Origin: CAMCXE01 sp046347475
GTDB lineage: Bacteria; Pseudomonadota; Gammaproteobacteria; Pseudomonadales; Cellvibrionaceae
DNA: 64,000 nt
Direction of reading: 5' to 3'
Assembly (NCBI GenBank): GCA_046347475.1
Contig: JAXMGD010000002.1
Span: 496,001-560,000 of the forward strand
Part shown: positions 1-7,342 of the stretch, piece after piece
Numbering within the stretch: position 1 is the first letter of the stretch
How the letters are laid out: every line of letters starts with the position of its first letter
Notes under the pieces: model-generated
Told to the model about the DNA's origin: nothing
Databases searched by the model: none
The model's input: the letters and a program-made list of their open reading frames with translations, nothing else
Made by a program: the position numbers and the translations under genes

Positions 1-421
1 ACCTATCTGCCTAATGCACAAACAAGGCGAACCGGGCGATATGCAAAATAACCCGAGTTATCACCATGTGGATCGCGAAGTGCGCGACTTCTTCTACGAC
101 AGCATCCAGCGCTGCCGCAGTTACGGCATATCAGCCCAGCGTTTAGTGCTGGATCCCGGCTTTGGCTTCGGCAAAACCGATGCGCACAATTTGGACTTGT
201 TCAAAGCGCTGCCGCAGTTTGCAGACATTGGCTGCCCCCTGCTGGTAGGCATCTCGCGCAAATCCATGATCGGGCGCCTGCTCGGGCGTGAGCTGACTGA
301 ACGGCTGCCGGGCAGTTTAGGCTTTGGGCTGGTAGCCCTACAGCGCGGCGCAAAAATATTGCGTGTTCACGATGTGGCGGCCAGCCGAGATATTGTTAAA
401 GTGTATGAATTAACCTGTTGA
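1..421 (+). CDS. folP: Dihydropteroate synthase, C-terminal part (5' end outside window)
   Basis: The reading frame is open from the left edge (codon starting at base 2) to a stop at 419-421, so only about the last 139 residues are present. DHPS condenses p-aminobenzoate with dihydropterin pyrophosphate in cytosolic folate synthesis. Visible family signatures are the MHKQGEP-like strand (family MHMQGxP), the LDPGFGFGKT loop and the GISRKSMIG segment with the substrate-binding SRK. The gene sits 14 bp upstream of glmM, the usual gammaproteobacterial order after ftsH, which would lie off the left edge. Identity is secure; the true start cannot be seen. Confidence 0.95.
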   Translation, partial: PICLMHKQGEPGDMQNNPSYHHVDREVRDFFYDSIQRCRSYGISAQRLVLDPGFGFGKTDAHNLDLFKALPQFADIGCPLLVGISRKSMIGRLLGRELTERLPGSLGFGLVALQRGAKILRVHDVAASRDIVKVYELTC

Positions 422-435
422 TTTGGAGATAAAAC

Positions 436-1776
436 GTGGCACGTAAGTACTTTGGCACCGATGGCATACGCGGGCGAGTGGGCGAAGCCCCCATTACCCC
501 CGATTTTTTCTTAAAACTCGGCTGGGCCGTCGGCCGCGTACTGGCATCAGCCCCTAATGGCAGCCCTGGCCGTGTCCTCATCGGTAAGGACACGCGTATA
601 TCAGGCTATATGTTTGAAGCCGCGCTTGAAGCGGGCCTAATAAGTGCAGGTGTTGATGTAGGCTTGCTAGGCCCCATGCCTACTCCGGCTATCGCTTATT
701 TGACCCGCACCTACAAAGCCGCCGCAGGCATAGTCATCAGCGCCTCCCACAACCCCTACACCGACAACGGTATTAAGCTGTTCAGCACCGATGGCACCAA
801 ATTACCCGACGAGGTCGAACAGGCCATCGAAGCTCAGTTGGATGCGCCCATGCAAATAGCTGAGCGCCTCGGCAAAGCTGAGCGCCTTGAGGATGTGCGG
901 GGCCGCTACATAGAGTTTTGCAAAGGCACCCTGCCCTGGGGCTTTAATTTAAAGGGGCTGAACATGGTCCTTGACTGCGCCAACGGCGCCACCTACCGCG
1001 TCGCCCCCGCCGTATTTGAAGAGCTAGGCGCCAAGGTTAAGGTCATCGCCAAAGATCCAGACGGTCTCAACATTAACCTCAACTGCGGCTCCACCAAAAT
1101 GAAACTCCTCCAGCAGCAGGTGCTGGAACGAGGCGCCGATCTGGGGATCGCCTTTGACGGCGACGGCGACCGAGTCATGTTTGTAGACAGCACAGGCGAT
1201 GTTATAGATGGGGACCAATTGCTCTTTATTATCGCCGCCTATCAACACAAACACGGCGGTGGCTGCCCCGGCGTAGTGGGCACCCTGATGAGCAACTTCG
1301 GCTTTGAAGTGGCCCTCTCCCAACTGGGCATACCGCTGCTGCGCGCCAATGTGGGCGACCGCTATGTGATTGAGGGTATGAAAGAAAAAAGCTGGTGCCT
1401 CGGCGGGGAAAACTCCGGCCACATAGTCTGCAGCGATGTGACGACTACAGGCGATGGCATCATTGCCGCGCTACAAGTGTTGCGAGCACTGCAGGCCGAC
1501 GGCCGCCCCTTACACCTCGCCAAACTCGCCATGCAGAAAATGCCGCAGGTCATGATCAATGTGCCCATGGCCAGCAAACAAAATCCCATGGCCAATGCCA
1601 GTGTACAGGCGGCTGTTGCGGCTGCTGAACAGGCTCTTGGTGGTGATGGCCGCGTATTGTTGCGGCCATCAGGGACAGAGCCTGTGGTTCGCGTTATGGT
1701 GGAAGGTAAACATCCAGATACGGTTGAGCGCCTCTGTCGAGAATTGGCTGAGCAGGTGAAAGAGGCATTGGCCTAA
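436..1776 (+). CDS. glmM: Phosphoglucosamine mutase GlmM
   Basis: This enzyme interconverts glucosamine-6-phosphate and glucosamine-1-phosphate in the cytosol, feeding UDP-GlcNAc for peptidoglycan and LPS. The protein has 446 residues, the normal family length. The phosphoserine loop is SASHNP with the catalytic serine at about residue 104. The metal-binding DGDGDR is at about 241-246, and the phosphate-binding RPSGTEP lies near the C-terminus. I chose the GTG at 436 because TTTGGAGAT is correctly spaced upstream and the product begins with the conserved ARKYFGTDGIRG. It follows folP by 14 bp and is probably cotranscribed with it. A weak CCCTGG/CCAGGG hairpin lies just after the stop (about 1783-1800). 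Confidence 0.98.
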   Translation: MARKYFGTDGIRGRVGEAPITPDFFLKLGWAVGRVLASAPNGSPGRVLIGKDTRISGYMFEAALEAGLISAGVDVGLLGPMPTPAIAYLTRTYKAAAGIVISASHNPYTDNGIKLFSTDGTKLPDEVEQAIEAQLDAPMQIAERLGKAERLEDVRGRYIEFCKGTLPWGFNLKGLNMVLDCANGATYRVAPAVFEELGAKVKVIAKDPDGLNINLNCGSTKMKLLQQQVLERGADLGIAFDGDGDRVMFVDSTGDVIDGDQLLFIIAAYQHKHGGGCPGVVGTLMSNFGFEVALSQLGIPLLRANVGDRYVIEGMKEKSWCLGGENSGHIVCSDVTTTGDGIIAALQVLRALQADGRPLHLAKLAMQKMPQVMINVPMASKQNPMANASVQAAVAAAEQALGGDGRVLLRPSGTEPVVRVMVEGKHPDTVERLCRELAEQVKEALA

Positions 1777-1955
1777 TACCCCCCCTGGCACAGGCCAGGG
1801 TTTAGGGCTCAGATAGCCGCGTAAAGAGCATAAGAAATTTATAAATTACACCTCTGCAGCATTGCCATGGTGGGGCTTCTTAGCTAAGATTGCCGCCCGC
1901 TCCAGCGAGGGTCGTCGAAAGGCGGGCAGTAGAGACAACAGCGAACTGAACCTAC

Positions 1956-2705
1956 GTGAATAAAAATCGACGCCAGATAGTGATCGGCAACTGGAAGCTC
2001 AATGGCAGCATCAGTTCAGTCACTGACCTTTTGCACGAATTGGTGTCCGGTTGGGTTGGTGTTCACCAGGCTGAAGTAGTTGTCTGCCCTGCCCATGTGC
2101 ATTTGCTGCACGCTTATAACGAGCTTGCACAATCGAATATTGCACTGGGAGGCCAGGATGTCAGCGCATATGACGCAGGCCCCTACACCGGGGATGTTTC
2201 CGCGGAGATGCTGCATGATGTAGGCTGCCAGTACGCAATAGTTGGGCATTCTGAGCGTAGGCGCTTTCATTGCGAGACCAATGAACAGGTGGCACGCAAA
2301 GTTGAACGCGCACAGGCATCCATGCTTGTACCTATTGTGTGTGTTGGCGAGTCATTCGCTGAGCGGCAATCGGGCATAGCTCTGCAGGTAATTGAACGGC
2401 AACTATCCGCTGTAATCGACCACTGCGGGGTTGAGCGTTTGGCCAGAGCGGTAGTTGCCTATGAGCCGCTTTGGGCAGTTGGCACGGGGGTTACCGCCGC
2501 ACCAGAACAGGCTCAGGAAGTACACGCTCACATTCGCAGTATGTTAGGCAATGTTGGCATGTTGACCAGAATTGTGTACGGCGGCAGTGTAAAAGCTGGC
2601 AATGCTAAGGCGCTCTTTGCGCAGCCAGATATAGACGGTGCTTTAGTGGGTGGCGCATCACTGATAGCAAAAGAATTTCTAGACATATGCCAGGCGGCTG
2701 AATAA
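1956..2705 (+). CDS. tpiA: Triosephosphate isomerase TpiA
   Basis: TpiA interconverts dihydroxyacetone phosphate and glyceraldehyde-3-phosphate in glycolysis and gluconeogenesis. The 249-residue product has the expected catalytic set: GNWKLN (Lys14), VGHSERR (His98), AYEPLWAVGTG (Glu170) and the phosphate-binding VGGASL near the end. The start is GTG at 1956, directly before the conserved N-terminal strand; no strong Shine-Dalgarno is visible. A 179 bp leader separates it from glmM. The glmM-tpiA-secG-tRNA-Leu order is standard in pseudomonads and relatives. Confidence 0.97.
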   Translation: MNKNRRQIVIGNWKLNGSISSVTDLLHELVSGWVGVHQAEVVVCPAHVHLLHAYNELAQSNIALGGQDVSAYDAGPYTGDVSAEMLHDVGCQYAIVGHSERRRFHCETNEQVARKVERAQASMLVPIVCVGESFAERQSGIALQVIERQLSAVIDHCGVERLARAVVAYEPLWAVGTGVTAAPEQAQEVHAHIRSMLGNVGMLTRIVYGGSVKAGNAKALFAQPDIDGALVGGASLIAKEFLDICQAAE

Positions 2706-2752
2706 ACCTGTCGGGGCATTTAGATGTTAATTGTGTGTAACGAGAGAGATTG

Positions 2753-3154
2753 ATGGAAACTTTTATACTGGTACTGCATGTTGTCATAGCGCTGGCGATT
2801 ATTGGCTTGATCATGCTGCAACAGGGTAAAGGCGCCGAGATGGGAGCTTCTTTTGGTTCCGGCTCATCGCAAACCATCTTTGGTGCGGTTGGCAGCGGCA
2901 ATCTGTTTTCTCGTTTAACTGCCATTTTGGTTGCCGTGTTTTTTATCACCAGCTCTAGCCTGGCGGTTATGTCCAAACACAAATCAAAAATTGACGATCA
3001 CTTTTTAGCGCCAGCGACTGAAACAGCCCCTGGCACGACCAGTGAAGCTAAAAAAGAAGAAGCTCCAGCAGCCCTAGAAGCAGCTCCCAAAGCTGATGAA
3101 AAACCCGCCGATGTGAAACCAGCAGAAGGCGCAGGCGCACTGGAGAACAAATAA
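2753..3154 (+). CDS. secG: Preprotein translocase subunit SecG
   Basis: SecG is the small inner-membrane subunit of SecYEG. The 133-residue product has two hydrophobic segments (about residues 2-22 and 52-74) around the conserved cytoplasmic QQGKGAEMGASFG loop and the SGNLFSRLTA motif. The C-terminal ~50 residues form a low-complexity Ala/Pro/Glu/Lys tail, longer than in E. coli but common in gammaproteobacteria. I use the ATG at 2753, preceded by GAGAGA, rather than the in-frame TTG immediately before it. It ends 5 bp before tRNA-Leu. Confidence 0.95.
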   Translation: METFILVLHVVIALAIIGLIMLQQGKGAEMGASFGSGSSQTIFGAVGSGNLFSRLTAILVAVFFITSSSLAVMSKHKSKIDDHFLAPATETAPGTTSEAKKEEAPAALEAAPKADEKPADVKPAEGAGALENK

Positions 3155-3159
3155 TTTAA

Positions 3160-3244
3160 GCCCAAGTGGTGGAATTGGTAGACACGCTACCTTGAGGTGG
3201 TAGTGGCAATAGCTGTGCCGGTTCGAGTCCGGCCTTGGGCACCA
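3160..3244 (+). tRNA. tRNA-Leu (anticodon GAG)
   Basis: This is an 85-nt class II tRNA. The acceptor stem pairs GCCCAAG with CTTGGGC, followed by an encoded ACCA end. The anticodon stem CTACC/GGTAG encloses TTGAGGT (anticodon GAG). It has a long variable arm and a GGTTCGAGTCC T-arm. It is the classical secG-linked tRNA-Leu and has served as integration site: its 3' end is part of a repeat recurring at 14503-14539. Confidence 0.97.
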
Positions 3245-3259
3245 TTTTAAAATCCGAGC
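3222..3259 (+). other. attL of tRNA-Leu genomic island
   Basis: The 38-bp stretch begins in the T-arm of tRNA-Leu, runs through its CCA end and ends in AAATCCGAGC. It recurs imperfectly at 14503-14539, sharing the blocks TTCGAGT, GGCCTTG, GCACCAT and AAATCCGAGC. With a tyrosine integrase beginning 155 bp further on, this is the expected geometry of an integrated island. The exact crossover cannot be resolved from one genome. Confidence 0.8.
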
Positions 3260-3289
3260 ATGTTTAAACACATCCGGCAATCACTCAGA

Positions 3290-3315
3290 AGCCCAGCAAA
3301 TGCTGGGTTTTTTTA
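3290..3315 (+). terminator. Rho-independent terminator after tRNA-Leu
   Basis: The hairpin CCCAGCA-AA-TGCTGGG is followed by a run of seven T. It lies 46 bp past the tRNA-Leu end, on the island side of attL, and would insulate the integrase from secG/tRNA transcription. Confidence 0.8.
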
Positions 3316-3367
3316 TGCCTGTTTGTCCTGTTATGTCCTATCAGTTACTATGGCATCCACCCCCAAA

Positions 3368-3409
3368 TGGGGGCATATCTGGGGGCACACTGAGGAAGAG
3401 CTGGGGGCA
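3368..3409 (+). promoter_or_regulatory. Direct repeats TGGGGGCA, candidate integrase arm sites
   Basis: TGGGGGCA occurs at 3368-3375, 3380-3387 and 3402-3409, immediately upstream of the integrase start. The same octamer occurs twice near the other island end (14429-14436 and 14441-14448) with the identical 12-bp spacing, and once inside the integrase gene (3834-3841). Short repeats near both att sites are typical of arm-type binding sites for the N-terminal domain of tyrosine integrases. The binding role is inference. Confidence 0.55.
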
Positions 3410-3414
3410 CAAAT

Positions 3415-4620
3415 ATGGCGGCCAACAACAAGCTGTCGGACGTTGCAATTAAACAGGCAAAACCTAAAGAAAAACCGTACAAGCTACCCGATGGCGGCGG
3501 CATGTATTTGGAGGTTATGCCCAATGGCTCCAAGTACTGGCGAGTTAAATACCGATTTGGCGCCAAAGAGAAACGCCTAGCCCTGGGGGTGTACCCCTTT
3601 ATCTCGCTCTCCCAAGCCCGCGAAAAGCTCAGGGAGGCAAAGGCCCAACTCACTGACGGTGTCGATCCGGGTGAGGTTAAAAAACAAGTAAAGCTGGCCA
3701 AACAGATTGCCGCCGCCAATGACTTTGCCTCAGTCGCCAGCGAGTGGGTGGAGAAGCGTAAACGCGAAGGTGCTGCACCGGTCACTATCGCCAAAATGGA
3801 ATGGATACTGAAAACCAAATTATGCCCCTTCATTGGGGGCATATCCGTGGCAGAAATGCCCCCTGCCCTTTTGCTCAATGCTCTGCGCAAAATTGAAGAA
3901 GAGGGCCTGCACGAAACTGCCAACCGCGCTAAGCGGGTTGCCGGGCAGGTATTGCGGTATGCCGTTGCCACAGGCCGGGCCGAGCGGGATGCCTCGCAAG
4001 ATTTAAAGGGCGCGCTTGTTACCGCCAAAGTGAAACACAGGGCCGCCATTATTGACCCGGTAGAACTTGGCCAGTTGTTGGTGGCAATAGATGGCTACAA
4101 CGGCACCCCGGAAGTAAAAGCCGCTTTATTACTCACCCCCATGTTATTCCAGCGCCCTGGAGAAATTCGCCATATGGAATGGGCCGAAATCAATTGGGAA
4201 AGCGCCCAGTGGGAAACGCCTGCCGGGAAAATGAAAATGCGCCAACCCCACATTGTGCCCTTGGCCCGCCAAGCCCTAGAAATTTTGCGCCAGCTGCAGC
4301 CGCTCACCGGCTTTGGCACCTACGTATTTCCCAGCGCCCGACGCGGTGGCCGACCCATGTCGGAAAATGGTGTTTTGGCAGCGCTGCGCTCACTGGGTTA
4401 TACCCGCGAACAAGTAACCCCCCATGGTTTTAGGGCAACCGCTCGCACTTTGCTGGATGAGGCCTTGGGTTATAGGTTTGAATGGATTGAGCAGCAGCTG
4501 GCCCACGCAGTTAAAGACCCCAATGGCCGGGCCTATAACCGCACTAAACACCTGCCGGAGCGCAAAGAGATGATGCAGGCCTGGGCGGATTATCTGGACA
4601 AACTGCGGGAGCAACCATGA
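3415..4620 (+). CDS. Tyrosine-type site-specific integrase (DUF4102/P4-like)
   Basis: This recombinase would integrate and excise the island at tRNA-Leu. The 401-residue product has an N-terminal arm-binding DUF4102 domain (about 1-90, with KLPDGGGMYLEV and LALGVYP), a SAM-like core-binding domain (about 100-190) and a C-terminal catalytic domain. All expected catalytic residues are visible: Arg247 in QRPGE, a lysine in the beta-hairpin around 272-274, HGFR with His337 and Arg340, His364, and Tyr374 as nucleophile. It therefore appears intact. The ATG at 3415 lies just after the TGGGGGCA repeats. Its stop overlaps the next start (ATGA). Confidence 0.95.
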   Translation: MAANNKLSDVAIKQAKPKEKPYKLPDGGGMYLEVMPNGSKYWRVKYRFGAKEKRLALGVYPFISLSQAREKLREAKAQLTDGVDPGEVKKQVKLAKQIAAANDFASVASEWVEKRKREGAAPVTIAKMEWILKTKLCPFIGGISVAEMPPALLLNALRKIEEEGLHETANRAKRVAGQVLRYAVATGRAERDASQDLKGALVTAKVKHRAAIIDPVELGQLLVAIDGYNGTPEVKAALLLTPMLFQRPGEIRHMEWAEINWESAQWETPAGKMKMRQPHIVPLARQALEILRQLQPLTGFGTYVFPSARRGGRPMSENGVLAALRSLGYTREQVTPHGFRATARTLLDEALGYRFEWIEQQLAHAVKDPNGRAYNRTKHLPERKEMMQAWADYLDKLREQP

Positions 4621-5657
4621 GTAGCAATACCCCTGCAATTCCCCAAGGTTACGGTGAATGGCTAACCCAGTTAAAAGCGGATATAGCCCAATCGCGCAAC
4701 CGCGCCGCGCTGGCGGTGAATGGCGAGCTAATCCAACTCTATGGGCGCATTGGCCGCGATATTTTAGAGCGGCAACAGGCGCAAGGCTGGGGCGCAAAAG
4801 TTATAGATCGGCTGGCCAATGATTTAAAAGCAGCCTTCCCTGATATGCGCGGGTTTTCTAGCCGTAACCTCAAATACATGGCATTTTTCGCGCAGCTTTG
4901 CCCTAATCTCCAAATTGGGCAGCAGCCTGTTGCCCAATTACCCTGGTTCCACATAGTCACGCTGTTAACAAAAGTTAACAATGAGGCGGCGCGGGAGTGG
5001 TACGCACATCAAGCCGTAAAATCCGGCTGGTCGCGCAGCACCCTTGAAATCAACATTAAAAACCAATTGCAACAACGCCAGGGCGCCGCCATTACCAATT
5101 TTGCCGCCCGTATGCCTGCAACCGATTCGGCCTTGGCCGTTGAAACATTAAAAGACCCTTACCTATTCGATTTTCTAGGCCTAGGCAATGATGCCCATGA
5201 GCGGGAAATAGAAAACGGCTTAATACAGCACATCACCCGTTTTTTGTTAGAGCTGGGCGCAGGCTTTGCCTTTGTAGGGCGGCAATTCCGCTTAGAGGTG
5301 GCAGGGGATGAATTTTTTATTGATCTGCTTTTTTACCACACGCGGCTAAAGGCTTACGTAGTGGTGGAGCTAAAAGCCACCGACTTTAAACCCGAACACG
5401 CAGGCCAACTTAATTTTTACCTCGCCGCGGTGGATGCCCAAATCAAAGCCGAAGACGATAAACCCACTATTGGCCTATTGCTGTGCAAACAACAAAATCG
5501 TTTGGTGGCAGAATATGCGTTGTCAGGAATTGATAAACCCATCGGTATTGCCCAGCACCAATTGCTGCGTGAATTGCCAGAAATATTAGTGAAAAGCTTG
5601 CCCAGTATTGAAGAGATTGAAGCCGAGTTTGCTGCGGGTTTGTTGGGTGATAAGTAA
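4617..5657 (+). CDS. DUF1016 (YhcG-family) PD-(D/E)XK nuclease
   Basis: The 346-residue product matches the YhcG/DUF1016 architecture: an N-terminal helical domain (about 10-160, with GAKVIDRLANDL and FPDMRGFSSRNLKYM) and a C-terminal PD-(D/E)XK fold. The nuclease motif is visible as FIDLLFYH (Asp236), VVVELK (Glu251, Lys253) and Gln264 in HAGQLNFYL. Family members are found in defence islands next to restriction-modification genes; biochemical roles are poorly defined. The start overlaps the integrase stop by 4 bp (ATGA), so the two are probably translationally coupled. A 55-bp AT-rich gap separates it from the methyltransferase gene. Confidence 0.9.
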   Translation: MSSNTPAIPQGYGEWLTQLKADIAQSRNRAALAVNGELIQLYGRIGRDILERQQAQGWGAKVIDRLANDLKAAFPDMRGFSSRNLKYMAFFAQLCPNLQIGQQPVAQLPWFHIVTLLTKVNNEAAREWYAHQAVKSGWSRSTLEINIKNQLQQRQGAAITNFAARMPATDSALAVETLKDPYLFDFLGLGNDAHEREIENGLIQHITRFLLELGAGFAFVGRQFRLEVAGDEFFIDLLFYHTRLKAYVVVELKATDFKPEHAGQLNFYLAAVDAQIKAEDDKPTIGLLLCKQQNRLVAEYALSGIDKPIGIAQHQLLRELPEILVKSLPSIEEIEAEFAAGLLGDK

Positions 5658-5712
5658 AATCAATTATTCTTGCACACGAAATTCTTACAAATAAAAATAG
5701 AGTTAAAACCCT

Positions 5713-7329
5713 ATGCCCATTTTACAGTGGCTTAATAAAGACCAAGCCGTTACGGCAGCAAAACAGTGTGCCTATCGTTTGCTGGAAGAAGTGCCGGAAC
5801 TTTCGTATGGCAATTCGGATAATGAAAATTTGCTTATTCAAGGGGATAACCTTGAAGCGTTAAAGGCGTTGATACCTTTTTATGCTGGCAAAGTGAAATT
5901 CATTTTTATCGATCCGCCGTATAACACTAAAACGGCGTTTGAGCACTATGATGACAACCTGGAGCATAGCGTTTGGCTATCTCTTATGTATCCAAGAATT
6001 GAATTATTACATCAGCTCCTCGCCCCAGATGGATTTCTCTGTTGCCATATCGATGATTCGGAGGGAGCCTATATAAAGATAGTTCTCGATGAGATTTTCG
6101 GCAGATCTAATTATCAAACTACATTCTACAATCAGGTTAGATATGCAGAGAAGACTTTAAAAGAGGACATGGCCTACCACAAACAAATAGAGTATGTGCA
6201 TATTTACAGGAAGTCATTTTTAGCCAAGCCAATAAAGCCTGTTGTAGATAGCGGTTTTGATAAATTTAAATTTGAAATTAAGCTGCTGGATGCGCCAGCA
6301 AAAAAACTAGAGCTTGGAGGCAAAATTGTTGAAGTGTATGAAAAATCTGCATACAAAATTATTGAACACTCAGCAGGTTCTCAAAGGGGGTTGAAAGAAA
6401 TCTGGGCAACAGGCTCCATTTTGGATGGGAATTCATCTGGCAGATTTTTTCGTGACTATTTAAGTGGGCGTGTAGATGCCGATGGGCTTCAGGTCATTTA
6501 TAAAGTTTATGGCATAGGAGACGATATTTATGACCATCGCTTCTTTACTGGCCCCAAAAAAACCAGTGCCACCAAAGGGAAATACTATCAAGGAGTTCCT
6601 CTGAATAAGCTCGAACAAACTGAAAAGCAAATACCAATTCCTAATTTCTACGATTTCGCTGACCGGTTTGGCAACTGTCGTCATGAGGGTGGTGTGGATT
6701 TTCGTAGCGGCAAAAAGCCAGAGCACTATTTACAGTTGATGCTTTCAAGATTTTCTAAGCCAGGCGATCTCGTTCTTGACTCATTTCTAGGCTCAGGAAG
6801 TACTGCGGCAGCAGCAATAAAAATGAAACGCAGGTTCATTGGCATTGAAATTGGCGAACAGGCAATAACGCATTGCCAACCACGTATCAAATCCGTAGTT
6901 GATGGTGACTTGACAGGAATTAGTGACTCCGAAGGATGGGCAGGCGGCGGCGGCTTCCGTTTTTGCAAACTCGGGCAAACCGTTTTTGATGAATATGGCT
7001 GCTTAAGCACAAATATAAAATTCCCAGCCTTGGCCGCGCATATTTGGTATTTGGAAACACGAACGCCTTTAAATAAAAAGAAGCGCTCCGCCTTTTTGGG
7101 TACCCACAAAGATACCGCTTATTATTTGCTATACAACGGCATTTTAGGCGACCGCCGCCCTGACGGGGGTAATGTATTAACCAGCGCCATTCTAAACAGC
7201 CTGCCCAAAATACATGAGCATCAAGGCAAAATTGTTATTTATGGAGAATCCTCACGCCTGGGTGAAGCGCGGCTGACGCGCAGCGATATCACCTTTAAAC
7301 AAATCCCCTATGACGTTGGCTCGCTCTAA
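5713..7329 (+). CDS. Type III-like DNA methyltransferase (Mod), N6-adenine, beta class
   Basis: The 538-residue product would methylate adenine in a specific target and direct the partner restriction subunit. DPPY (motif IV, residues 67-70) precedes the SAM-binding DSFLGSGST (motif I, about 355-365). This order defines beta-class enzymes, which include type III Mod. The region between, with about codons 125-335 conspicuously AT-rich, is the expected target-recognition domain. The C-terminal ~120 residues are an extra domain of unknown role. The stop lies 13 bp before the ATG chosen for the Res gene. The recognition sequence cannot be read from sequence. Confidence 0.92.
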   Translation: MPILQWLNKDQAVTAAKQCAYRLLEEVPELSYGNSDNENLLIQGDNLEALKALIPFYAGKVKFIFIDPPYNTKTAFEHYDDNLEHSVWLSLMYPRIELLHQLLAPDGFLCCHIDDSEGAYIKIVLDEIFGRSNYQTTFYNQVRYAEKTLKEDMAYHKQIEYVHIYRKSFLAKPIKPVVDSGFDKFKFEIKLLDAPAKKLELGGKIVEVYEKSAYKIIEHSAGSQRGLKEIWATGSILDGNSSGRFFRDYLSGRVDADGLQVIYKVYGIGDDIYDHRFFTGPKKTSATKGKYYQGVPLNKLEQTEKQIPIPNFYDFADRFGNCRHEGGVDFRSGKKPEHYLQLMLSRFSKPGDLVLDSFLGSGSTAAAAIKMKRRFIGIEIGEQAITHCQPRIKSVVDGDLTGISDSEGWAGGGGFRFCKLGQTVFDEYGCLSTNIKFPALAAHIWYLETRTPLNKKKRSAFLGTHKDTAYYLLYNGILGDRRPDGGNVLTSAILNSLPKIHEHQGKIVIYGESSRLGEARLTRSDITFKQIPYDVGSL

Positions 7330-7342
7330 GGAGCACGGAAAT

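Noticed and set aside
3368..3409. TGGGGGCA repeats considered as a CRISPR-like or iteron array
   Set aside because: Only three short copies here with unequal spacing, plus two at the other island end. No spacers, cas or rep genes; integrase arm sites are the simpler explanation.
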